Assembly: GCA_018136815.1 (NCBI GenBank)
Contig: JADDIW010000017.1
Span: 2,501 to 40,147 of the forward strand
Origin: Isochrysis galbana
Taxonomy: Eukaryota > Haptophyta > Isochrysidales > Isochrysidaceae
DNA length: 37,647 nt
Reading direction: 5' to 3'
The stretch's first letter is position 1; each line of letters begins with the position of its first letter. Under the pieces are notes generated by a model. It saw only the letters and a program-made list of their open reading frames with translations. It did not search any database and was not told where the DNA came from. The position numbers were made by a program, and so were the translations under genes. This document shows positions 10,343-19,915 of this stretch, piece after piece.

Positions 10343-10930
10343 ACACTCCGGAATCATACGATAAACAAACCCCTCCCGCGCGGCGAAGGCTGAGGTCGCG
10401 ATCGATCGCCATGCGCGAAGAAATACGGAACGAGAGCGCATAACTACGCAAACGAAGGGTTCGGACTATCGTTAAAGCGAAACTCGTCCGCTTAAGCCAA
10501 CGCGGAGGGTCGAGGAGAGATCCAAACTCGCGCGGGGGAAGAAGGCGATGTGCGGAGAGACCTTCTAGACAAGAGACGAGCAAAGGGCGACGAAACAAGA
10601 CGCGAGACGCGAGGCGCGTGCCATTCGTTCTACCTTTCTTTTACCGAAACCACGGCGAAACTAACGTTAAACGTCGGTGCCCCCTCCGCGAGAATCGCGA
10701 AGAAGAACGGACGAGATGAAGGCAATCATCGAAGGAATCGCGAGAGGAATCGAAGCGAAGGGGGGGGGAATAACGCGCGCGGGACTGCCCGCCATCGATC
10801 TTCCAGCCATGGAAGATGGTCAGCCCGTCCAACCCGCCAATGCCCAGAAGGCCGTGCCTTCCGCCGCCTACCTTCCGTCCCATCCGGTTCCTTCTGTTTC
10901 TGTCCCATCCGTAACCTCCACTCCGTCATC
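10343..10930. other. Region without a recognised gene
   Basis: Open frames on both strands show no family motifs. The composition is GC-rich with an Arg-coding bias in several frames. It may be the 5' flank of the retroelement fragment that starts near 10931. Confidence 0.35.
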
Positions 10931-11215
10931 TCGTTCCCGTTCTCGTCCCTCGTTCTCAACACTACCTCAATACCAAACCTCTCCACTGCCTCAGCCTCAG
11001 CCTATCAATCCCGATCCGCCCAGCCATGTCCGCTCTGTCGTCGCGCTCGCCCTCGCTCAAGCCCGTCCTCCCGCCTTTCTCTGCCGAGGCTGAGGAGGTG
11101 GTCCAGCCCGTCATTCCATCACTCCCGGCCACTTTCGCCGCGCCTCCCGCCGATCGTCTTCCTGCCGTATCATCGCATATCGAGCCAGTGGTCATGCTCG
11201 ATCCGTCAGGGCAAG
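10931..11215 (+). mobile_element. Retroelement N-terminal fragment (copy of 35437-35720)
   Basis: About 95 bp of leader (CTCGTCCCTCGTTCTCAAC ...) and the following frame starting at ATG 11026 (MSALSSRSPSLKPVLPPF, then EEVVQPVI) are closely similar to 35437-35610, where the frame starts at 35531. Similarity is lost near 11215 at a C-run. Both are 5' pieces of one retroelement subfamily; its downstream sequence is visible only in the 35.5-kb copy. No RT or endonuclease is present here. Confidence 0.65.
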
Positions 11216-11261
11216 GGGCAAGAGGAGGCCCCCCCCCCCACCGGTATCACTGTTTTTTGGA

Positions 11262-11298
11262 CTGTTTTTGGCTGTGTTTCTATGAAAGCCAAAAACAG
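11262..11298. repeat. Perfect 12-bp inverted repeat (hairpin)
   Basis: CTGTTTTTGGCT (11262-11273) pairs perfectly with AGCCAAAAACAG (11287-11298) across a 13-base loop. It sits just after the point where retroelement similarity ends. Confidence 0.7.
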
Positions 11299-11683
11299 CC
11301 TGTTGTTGCTGTGTTTGGAAACCTTCTGGCTGTGTTTCTCACCTAGAACCTAGAATTCACTAGCAGGTGTGTAGCCCAAAATCTTCAGAAGTTTTTTTTT
11401 AGAGCCTAGGGCTCACTGCCTCACGTGTGAGGCGAGGAGATGGAAAGGCGGGGGGGTGTTTTGTTTTTGGCCCTCTCGGGGCGCCTCTCCACAGAGAGAG
11501 AGAGCGCCGTTTTGTTTTTGGCGAGCCCTCCCCCCGGGCCACCTTTACTTTCTACTTCCAACCTCCGCGTGAGAGAGAGGAGAGAGCCTCCCCCGCCGTC
11601 CCTCTCTACTCTCTCTCTCTACTCTACTCTCTTCTACTCTCTCTTCTCACTCTTCTTTCCTCTCTCTCCCCTCGCTCTTTCAT

Positions 11684-11700
11684 CTCTCTCTCTCTCTCTC

Positions 11701-11793
<93 letters not shown>
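11684..11793 (+). repeat. (CT)n microsatellite
   Basis: About 110 bp of almost uninterrupted CT dinucleotides with one TGTA interruption near 11700, inside a wider CT-rich stretch from about 11590. Long (LS)n or (RE)n open frames here are artefacts of the repeat. Confidence 0.95.
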
Positions 11794-11794
<1 letters not shown>

Positions 11795-12011
11795 GCCGCC
11801 CTCTCGTCGCACTCTTCCGAAACAGAGGATACCGAATAAAATCGCCCGTCTAAGAGGATAGAACCGCGCGTGAGAGACAGGACGACTCCCCCGATCGCTC
11901 GGGCAGCAACCACAGAGAGAGAGGAGGGGGGGGTTGAGAATAGAGAAAACCCACTCCAAAGATCGTTAAGAAACGGCGCTGCCCACGCGGAGTGCCTCCC
12001 CCGACGAGGCC

Positions 12012-15000
12012 ATGGCGGGCGCTCTCTCCTCGTCGTCGGTGGCGGTGGCTCTCTCTCGAGTGCACTCGATCACGAGGCAGTCGGTGCGTGCCCGGGGGCA
12101 GGGGGAGGGGAGGGAGAGCGGGAGAGAGAGAGGGAGGGGAGAGAGAAGGAGAGGGAGGGAGCGGGGGAGATGGAGAGGGAGAGAGCGAGGGGGAGAGGCC
12201 AAGGGAGAGGGAGGGACGTCGAGGGAGAGGGAGAGGGAGAGGGAGAGGGAGAGGGAGAGGGAGAGGGAGAGGGAGAGGGAGAGGGAGAGGGAGAGAAATA
12301 ACAGGAAGAGAGGGGTAGGGAGGGCTCGAGGATGGAGAGGGTGGGGGAAGGGCAGGGGGGGGCAGGGAACGAGGGAGTGGGAGAGATTGAAAGAGAGTAA
12401 GAGAGAGGGGGGTGAGCGACGAGAGGAGTGAGGAGAGAGATGAGGAGTCGAAGAGGTGGGCACGGTAGCATATGGGAGGAGCGTGAGGGGGCAGAGAAGG
12501 AAGGGGAGGAGGAGAGAGGGAGAGAAGGAGGGAAGGGGGGAGAGACGGAGGGCATCAGAAGACGCTGTGCAGCGTGTCCGGTCCGCTCCTGAAGGAGACG
12601 ATTGACGCATCACTGCACGGTGGCAGCAGCAAAGAGACATTTGGGGAAAGGGGCGAGGAGTTTTAGGGACGAGGAGCGATAGAGAGCCACCTACGCAGTG
12701 AATTCTGGTCGCTCGGATCGGGGGGCGGCACCAAACGAGGGTAGATGGTTGAAGAGAGGCCAAACGGTTGGGGCTGCGAGGCGAAGCGCTCGCGGCAGCA
12801 GTTGCATGGTGCAGAATACGGCCGGAGATAGATCCGGGGGGGTAGCGCAGCAACGATATGTGAGAGCTATCATGACACGGGAGACTGGAAATGAGGCACC
12901 TCCGACCCGAGCGGGAGGACGGGACGGAGAAGCAGGGCTTTGGCGTGTCCGTGTGTGTACGTGTTTATGTGTGTGTGCACCACCTTCCTTCTACCCCCTC
13001 CCTCCTCCCTTTACGCCCTTTCTGCCTCTCCTACTTGACTCCAATCCCTCGCACACCTCCCTTCCTTCGTGGCCCTACCCAACGAACTTTGTCCGCGGGC
13101 ACTCTGCATCAGGTGGCGCTGCGAGATGAGGACATCCGTGGCATCGTCACGAGCGCCGAGGAGCTTCTCGCCAACGGCTTCGAGCGCACGATCCCCACGC
13201 TCCAACGTGAGGCACAGCAAAACGATGGGTGGATACCAATCGCCTCGCTCCTCAACTACTCGCCTCTCGGGCAGATGGTGCGCTCAGCAACGAGCCAGGA
13301 AATGCTGCGCCGCTCGTCCCGTTGACATCGCACGGGTCGCGTGCTGCGTTGTGTCTCCCCTCGGTCCTCTCGGCCCGAGCATCATCGACACCCCTAGGAT
13401 CAGAACCCCTTCTGCCCTTCCCCTTGTGTCCCCACCACGACGCCGGTCCCTTCCTCTCCGACCGGCCGCTCGTTGGCGCCCCAGGTTTGGCCGTTCGGTG
13501 GCGTTGGCGTACTCGCGGACTGCATCCGCACGCGCGGCTCTCTTATTCTAGAGGTGTCCGCCGATGGCGCAGGCGTGCGCAAGATGCCGCTCCGAGTGCA
13601 GGCGCGCTTCCCCTCCCCCCCCGGGCCCCCCATCTGTCATTGGCCTCGAGCCGCCCCTTCCCAACTACCTCCCGCAGTTGCGCAACCAGTTCGAATTCCT
13701 CTTCTCCGACGCCAACTACCACAAGGATCTCCACCTGCACCTGCTGCAAGACGAGAACGGATTTGCGCCTCTGGAGCAGGTGTGCACGTCCGCCCAGAGA
13801 CGCGCGCAATTCCTCGCGCTGAAAGCATCCCCTTTCCTCTTCGCGGGCAGGTGGTGCGCTCATACGCGCAGCTCTCACGGCTTGTTGACGCAGCACGCGG
13901 CCCCGCTGCGCGGCGCGCGGCGCTCGTACGCGAGGCCGTCGCTTCGTCGACTGAACTCGTGCTCGCCGAGACATTGCCCGCCGGTGGGTGCCGACGTGCC
14001 CCACTCTCGACGCCGTTGCTGCCTTCTCGCCCTTGACCACCAGACACCCTCTCCGCCAGCCCACCTCACGCCTACACCCTACCCGGCCGATGCAGATGGC
14101 TCCGAGGGCAGCGCCGCCAACTCGGCCGATGGCACTCCGGGCGCCAGCCCGGGCGGCTCGCCAGGCTCGGCACGTGCTGACTCAGTCGGGGGCGGCTCGC
14201 CTGGCTCAAATGGCGAGGCGCGCCCCACTCCTCCACCGCCAGCAGCTCTGATGGCGCCACCGTTGGCTGATGGGCTACCGCCACCCGCAGCGGGTGCAGG
14301 CGTGTCCGATGGCGCGCCGCGCCGACGCGGTGGGCGCGCCGCCCTGAGTGGCCTCATACGCCGGATGACACTCCTTGAGAAGATCTGCACGACGGTGCGG
14401 CATGCGACGGCACGGTCGGGGAGGGAGGTAGTGTAGGCGGAGCGGATGCGCGCACGGCAGCCCGCCGAGCCTAGCCCGCCCTGGCTTACCCACGCATAGG
14501 TGGAGTGGTACCTTACGCGCATGAACGCTGCACCCGACGGCTACATGATCGAGCAACTTCTCGATCACGCGGGTTGGGTGCCCATTGCTACGCTGCTCGC
14601 GCTGCCGCGCATGCAGCGGCTTTGCCATCCGCAGGCACGCCGCCGCCGCCGCATGGCCCACCCGCCGTGGCACGTCCGACCGCCGCCGCCGCGCGGGGAG
14701 CCCCGGTCTATCGCTCAAGACGAGGCCCCCGGAATCCCCTCGCGCCAGGTGGCGGCCGTCGCACACGTACTGCAACACAGCCCCAAGCTCGAGGTCTCGA
14801 CGGACCGGGCGTACGTGCGCGCCACTGTCCAGCCGTTGCGCTCGCCGGCGAAACCGGCGCCGCCTCGGCCCGAGGCGCGAGCCGCCGCGCTCGACGCTGT
14901 CTCGCTGCTCATGGGCGATGCTAACCTCGTGTTCGACCGCCACCTGCAGGCGCGCGCCGTATCGTCCGTGCCACACCGACCCCCGATGGGCCAGGAGCTT

Positions 15001-18000
15001 TGCAGCGTTCGCCTCGCTGCACTGCGGTGCGTTGTGAGCCTTACTCGTTGCCCCACGCGTAGAATCTGATCCGCCACTCGTCACCGCCAGACGCGCTCAA
15101 GAGCGGTGGCCTTGGCATACAGGTCGAGGTGCAAGAGCTACTAGCCCTACCAATGGTGAGGGGTCGCACGTCCCTTCCACTAGCCGTCGTGCCGCATTAC
15201 CTCCACGGCTCGTTCCACATGCCACTGCCTAAGTGCCGCCACCTCTTCCCAAGTCCCCAAAACCCCTTCCGGCCCGTAGCTGCGTGCCCTAGGCCGGCCA
15301 CCAGTTGGGTTGACGCTGAAGCAGCTGGTGGAGCTGCTGCCGCGCCCCGGCGAGTCCAACTTCGTCTCGCTCTCGCCAGACGGGCGCTACCTCCAGAGGC
15401 TAACGCCGACGCCTGAGGTGAGCGGCCGTGCCTGTTCTTTGCCCCGCTTCCGTTCCCCTCACCTTTCCCCTATTCCCCCTCGTACACACCGCCCCCCCTT
15501 CCCATCTAGGTTCGGGAGTTATATCCGCAACCGACCTCCGAGTCGTCGCCGGCAGATGTGACGGTGCTCACCTACAACCTACTCGCCGATATGCTTACTT
15601 ACTGCGAGCAGTTCCCCCACACGCAGGAGCGCCACCTCGCATGGGCGTACCGGAGGGACATGCAGCAGACGGAGATGGGCTACCACGCGCCTAGCCTGAT
15701 CTGCCTCCAGGTGAGCTCGCCGCCACTGCCGCCGCCGCCGCTGCCTCCGCCACTTCCCCGCCCGCCCGCCGGCCCACTACCATCACCACCACCCGCCACC
15801 CACCGTTCGCAGGAGCTACAGGGCACCCCACCAGGGTCCGCCGACCTCGCCGACCTTGACCACCGAATCGCTATCGACAACTACCTCAAGAGCCGTGGGT
15901 ATGATGGCAGGTGCCCTTTCCTACCCGCCCGGCCGCCTGCCCGGCCGCTTGCCGCACTCTTACCGGCCGCGCGTCTACGTTCCAGATACGCCCGCAAGAC
16001 GCGCGACGGATCGGAGTGGCCGTCGGTGCAAATCGGCAATGCCTTGTACTGGCGCCAGGACACTTTCGACTACCTGGAGCATGAGGTCGTACCCTTGTCC
16101 AAGGCGAGCCTCCCGCCGCTCCCCCCCACCTACCCCCCGTTTCCCCGACCGTTCGGGCGCCTTCCGTGCAGGTGTTGTCTGACGCCTGTGATGACGAGGC
16201 CTCGCGGTTCCACTTTGGTCGTGGGGGTCAAGTCGCCATCGTCGTGGCCCTCCGCCACCGCACGCGCGGATGCCCTCTGATAGCCCTCACGACGCATCTC
16301 ACCGCCAACTTCCAAGAGCCAGTCACACAGATCGCGCAGGTCGCTACCCGGCTTTGCGCAACTGCCGGCAACCACATGCCCTCCGCCCATCGCCGAAGCG
16401 CCATTCCGTCAATTGTCACTCCCCTCTGCGCGCCCGCTGCAGGTGCACGCCGCCTTCGCCGCAGCCTGCGACCTTGCGCGCCGCCACCCAACACCCCTTG
16501 GCTTCGACGCGCCCATCATCGCCGGCGCCGACCTCAACTCCCTTCCCGGCTCGGGTGTCTACTCGCTTCTCACCCAAGGGTCCATCGCATCATCCCACCC
16601 GCACATGCGCATCCTAGCCGAGCATGCTGAGTTCCCACAGTTCGGTCCGCTCGGCGGTGGGGGAGGCGACCTCCGCCTGCCGCAAGGCTTCCGGTCTGCA
16701 TACGCCGAGGTGCTGGGCGAGGAGCCCCACTTCACCAACTTCACCGGGCCACCGTGCGGTTTTGTCGGTGCGCAAAGGAGGCAACTCGCGCTCCCCCCCC
16801 CCCCTCTCACCTTGCAACGCTGCCGACTGCGGCGCTGCGGCCCCATCAGTCCCCGCCGGTCGGATCCACCCACCTCCTCGTGGCGCTGGGTAGGCACTCT
16901 CGACTACATCTTCTGCTCGGCAGGTGTCAAGCCCACGCGCGTGCTAAAACTGCCCTCGGAGGACACGGTGCGCCCGGCAAGCTAGATGGCCCTTCGTGCT
17001 CGTGCGGGCCCGCATTGCCCCCTAACCTTTTTGCGAGGTACATTCGCCCACACTGCGAACCCTCTCACGCTCTCGCAGGTGCGCTTAGGGCCATATCTAC
17101 CATCGGAGCGCTTCCCCTCAGACCATCTCCCGCTGCTGGCGCACTTTGACTTCTGCAATCTCGAGCCGCCAGGTCCGCACCGCATGCGGTGTGTGCCGCC
17201 TCGAATAGCGGCCCTTCCCATTGCCACGTCGGGGCCGGCAGCCTCTGCCGGCGCGGCGCCGGCGGTGCTTGCCATGCCACCGACTGCGGCCGAGAAGGGG
17301 CTGCTTCCTCTTCCGCCCGGAATTGCCGTGGCCGTGAGCGCTGCCGAGCCCGCGCCCGCCGACGTGATGTCCCCGACCTCCGCCTTCACGAGCGTTGGCG
17401 GCTGGTTGCGCGAGAGGCTCACGCTCGACGAGTCGCGCCGGCCGCAGCGCGTGAGATCGCTCGATGCGCCGCAAGACTACAAGGTCACATCGCAGCTCGT
17501 TCGGCAGGTGAGCGCGCTCTCCCTTCGCGCCATTTCACCGCCAGCGCACCACGCTGATATTTGAGACCCACCTCCATCTCTCGCGCAGGCCTCGCTGACC
17601 AAGCCTCTCCATTTCCCCACGGTGTATGATGACGGGGCTCCGGCGGCGTCGGCGCCCATGGTCGCGTTACCGGCGTCGGTGCCGCCCATCCTACCGGCCG
17701 GCGGCCGTAGTCGCAGCCTCGGCCTGGCCGGTGGCGTCTCATCACCGCTCGCGGTGCGCGCGGGCGGAGCTCCGTCGCCGCTTGCCTCAGCCCACCGGGC
17801 GCGAGGCCTTCCGGCCGTCTCAGCACCCTCGCCACTCCTGCCGGACGGCGGGCAACCGTCGTCCTGGCCTGCATTGGCGCCAAGTGCGTCGCCGCCTTCG
17901 ACGAGCTTCCCCCCCGGCTTGTGCCCAGTCTCCGCCGCGCATCACAACCCGCTGCTTTCCGAAGCAAGCGCCCCATCGCCCAAGCGCAAGACTGACGCGC

Positions 18001-18248
18001 TAAGCTGCAGTTCCGCGGAAGTAAGGCAGACGCGCTCACGCAGCATAGCGTTAGAAGTGGGCGCCGATGGCGGCGCCCGTCACAGTCGAGCGTCGAGCAG
18101 CGGCGACGAGGAGTGTCGTGGCGCACCTATTCTTGCCACCCGGGCGGCCGGTGGTGGCCGTGCGCTGAGTAGCGCCAATGGGCACCCCAGCGCGAAGGGC
18201 GCGCGCGGCAAGGGTGCGCGCGGCCGCGCGGGCCGCGGTGCGCGTTAA
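12012..18248 (+). CDS. CCR4: Four La-motif domains fused to a CCR4-type deadenylase domain
   Basis: CCR4 enzymes are Mg-dependent 3'-5' exonucleases that shorten mRNA poly(A) tails; La motifs bind RNA 3' ends. Exons: 12012-12083 (tentative), 13113-13277, 13485-13601, 13678-13779, 13851-13983, 14096-14394, 14500-14634, 14749-14949, 15063-15155, about 15325-15417, 15510-15710, 15813-15910, 15986-16103, 16172-16339, 16443-16758, 16894-16967, 17079-17507, 17589-18248; all phases agree, giving about 1,157 residues. La motifs lie near residues 35-118, 119-196, 289-371 and 383-465. The exonuclease domain (487-822) keeps the catalytic set: YNLLAD (Asn), LQEL (Glu), GADLNS (Asp, Asn), LDYIF (Asp), SDHLPL (His). 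GSGVYSLLTQG favours the CCR4 branch over nocturnin or ANGEL. The leucine-rich repeats of yeast Ccr4 are absent. The tail is Pro/Ser-rich and ends in RG repeats. Four introns start with GC. Exon 1 is the weakest part. Confidence 0.85.
12222..12294 (+). repeat. (GGGAGA)n microsatellite in the first intron
   Basis: About twelve GGGAGA hexamers lie within the 1-kb putative first intron of the La-CCR4 gene. The whole intron from about 12100 to 12550 is GA-rich. Long Arg/Glu or Ser/Pro open frames across it are artefacts. Confidence 0.95.
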
Positions 18249-18732
18249 GCGAGAAATGACGACTCATCGGCTATTGATGCGGCAGCAACATGTGCATCGC
18301 GCAGCGCGCGCCGACGCGCGGGTCGTCGGCACGGCCCACGCGCGGCGGCTCGGCCGGCGCGCGACGGCCGCAACGCGTGCGCACAAACTTCGCAGCCCAG
18401 GCGCTGTCCGGAAGACAATGACGCGGGAAATGGTCGGAATGGTTGGCATCATCGCTGGCGGCGTGCAGCTCCTCGGCGCGCGCTACTCGCACGGCGAGGA
18501 CTGCATCTATCTCCGCCTTTCACGCGTGAGTCTACCGGCGTAGCGGAGGCGGCGGAGAGGGTGGCGGAGGAGAGCTCGTTCACGAGCTCGTGTGTGACCG
18601 TCTTGTTGGGCGCCGTGGCCCGGTACTGCGAGCCTGCAGTGGGTCCCTTACTTGCCGTCATGAGTGATACGAGTGGGAGTTATGATACGCGTGTGCACAA
18701 CTTCTTGCAGTCACAGGGTGCAACAAAGTGAC
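18249..18732. other. 3' flank of the La-CCR4 gene; no recognised gene
   Basis: This stretch contains the 3' UTR of the preceding gene. A perfect inverted repeat GAGCTCGT-TC-ACGAGCTC is present near 18572-18589. A minus-strand frame starting at 18661 has no family signature that I can name. Confidence 0.4.
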
Positions 18733-19101
18733 GCGAGGAAAAAAAATCTTAAAAAACTAGCTGCTACATGCACGAGGCGAGAAGCGCTCAATCACCATCA
18801 CCCACCGCATGGAAAAGCGTTCAATCACCATCAGCCTACACGTGGAACGCGTTCAATCGCCATCACCCCCACCGCACGAAGCGCTCACAGGCCGCCCCCC
18901 TGACCGACAGCGACGTCGACATGATCCTTCCTCCCTCGCCTCCCCACCAAGCACAGAAGCAGGGAAGAGGGAGAGCCCTGTTCCCTGCAGACTACAGACA
19001 AGCAGAGCCAGCCCCTGGCTCTGCCGCCTGCCTCAACTGGCTTGCCAGCACAACAAGGACACAAGGACTCCCCATGGTGGGTGGCAGCCATGCTGCCACC
19101 C
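18733..19101 (+). mobile_element. Retroelement N-terminal fragment, plus orientation, beside a 3'-end motif
   Basis: The plus frame at 18768-19101 carries DVDMILPPSPPHQAQKQG, then GRALFPAD and TQGLPMVGGSHAATL. These match in order the N-terminal region of the minus-strand ORF at 21442 (DVEMAPPSSPPRQPQKQG, GKALFPAD, TQGLPMGCGSSPATP). Just before it, at 18738-18772, the bases AAAAAAAATCTTAAAAA then GCTGCTAC copy the terminal motif found beside the copies at 19607 and 29181. The protein fragment is broken off at the hairpins at 19079-19141, where orientation flips. Confidence 0.65.
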
Positions 19102-19141
19102 TGTCGCATCCAGAGTATTTTATATACTCTAGGCGGATGCG
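19079..19141. repeat. Two adjacent hairpins at an inversion junction
   Basis: The first hairpin has perfect 10-bp arms GGGTGGCAGC and GCTGCCACCC (19079-19101, loop CAT). The second (19105-19141) pairs CGCATCC with GGATGCG and AGAGTAT with ATACTCT. The second, with a few flanking bases, recurs with one substitution at 34918-34959. Confidence 0.75.
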
Positions 19142-19606
19142 GTAGGCGACTCCCGAGAGTACCGTTTTAAGTTTGTCGCCGTAGGCGGCCTTGAATTGAT
19201 TGTGTGCATCGTCGTCGACGTAGAAAATCCATGGGCCCTTTCGGCCCTTATCCATCCCGTCTGGCGTGGCATCTAGGCCTTCCAGCCTGGAGAGTAGGAA
19301 TTTCATGAATGTTGCCACATCTTCACTTTTAATGTCCTTTTTGTCCTCAGCTAGCTGAGCTAGCTGAATGAAAAAAGGGGTGTCGTCGGGTGCTTCTTCC
19401 TCCTCTGGTGGAGGGGTGGCGAATGAAGTGTTGTTGTTAGGAGTCGGCATTGGGTCCGACTGTGGGTCGGCCCGCTTGCGCGACTGTGGCTGTGGTTGTT
19501 GGGTTGGTGGCTGCTGAGCTTGCTTGAGTGGCTCTTTCCCCTTGTGTCCGTGCGCGGCTTGCGCATACGATTTGGTTGTGGGATTTGGTTGTTGGTTGGA
19601 GGGAGC
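19102..19606 (-). mobile_element. Retroelement internal coding fragment, minus orientation
   Basis: The minus frame runs from FAPSNQQPNPTTKSYAQAA near 19606 through a Gln-rich stretch to an acidic linker (PPPEEEEAPDD), then DVATFMKFLLSRLEG, GPWIFYVDDDAHNQF and KLKTVLSGVAYRIRLEYIKYS near 19110. FAPSNQ and TTKSYAQAA match the end of the N-terminal region in the 21.4-kb ORF and NPPPTTQRSYAEAA in the 35.5-kb fragment. This is the region that follows the N-terminus in a longer family member. It is interrupted at 19607 by the 3' end of the next element and truncated at 19102. The function of this domain is unknown. Confidence 0.6.
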
Positions 19607-19915
19607 AAAAAAAAAAATCTTCTTAAAAATCTCCGCTACGTGTGCGACATGAGGCAGTGTGCTTGTGGACCTCCCTACCGCCCACCCTTAACCCCTAACA
19701 ACCCCCTTCCCCTTCCCCTTCCCCAGTTCCCTCTTTAGCGGAGAAGCTGGTTCCGGGGAGACCGCGCGCGCTGCTTCGGCCAGGGGTTGGAGAGAAGGGG
19801 GCGGGAGACTATGGCTTCTCCTTTGCTCCGGCTCGGCTTGAATTCCCTTCTCTTATATCTCCTAGCGTCACTCTTGCCGTCCGTTGGGGTCTCTATTAAG
19901 AGAGGTTAAACTACT

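Noticed and set aside
11427..11959. Open frames through the (CT)n tract
   Set aside because: Dinucleotide repeat translation (LS)n/(RE)n without any domain.
11966..12853. 295-codon minus-strand frame
   Set aside because: Mostly simple-repeat Ser/Pro/Leu, and it lies antisense to the first intron of the La-CCR4 gene.
12891..13325. Start of the La-CCR4 gene at ATG 12891
   Set aside because: This frame runs through a CT-rich stretch typical of an intron end and needs read-through of the CAG acceptor at 13110-13112; the 12012 start with a phase-0 donor fits better, though neither is proven.
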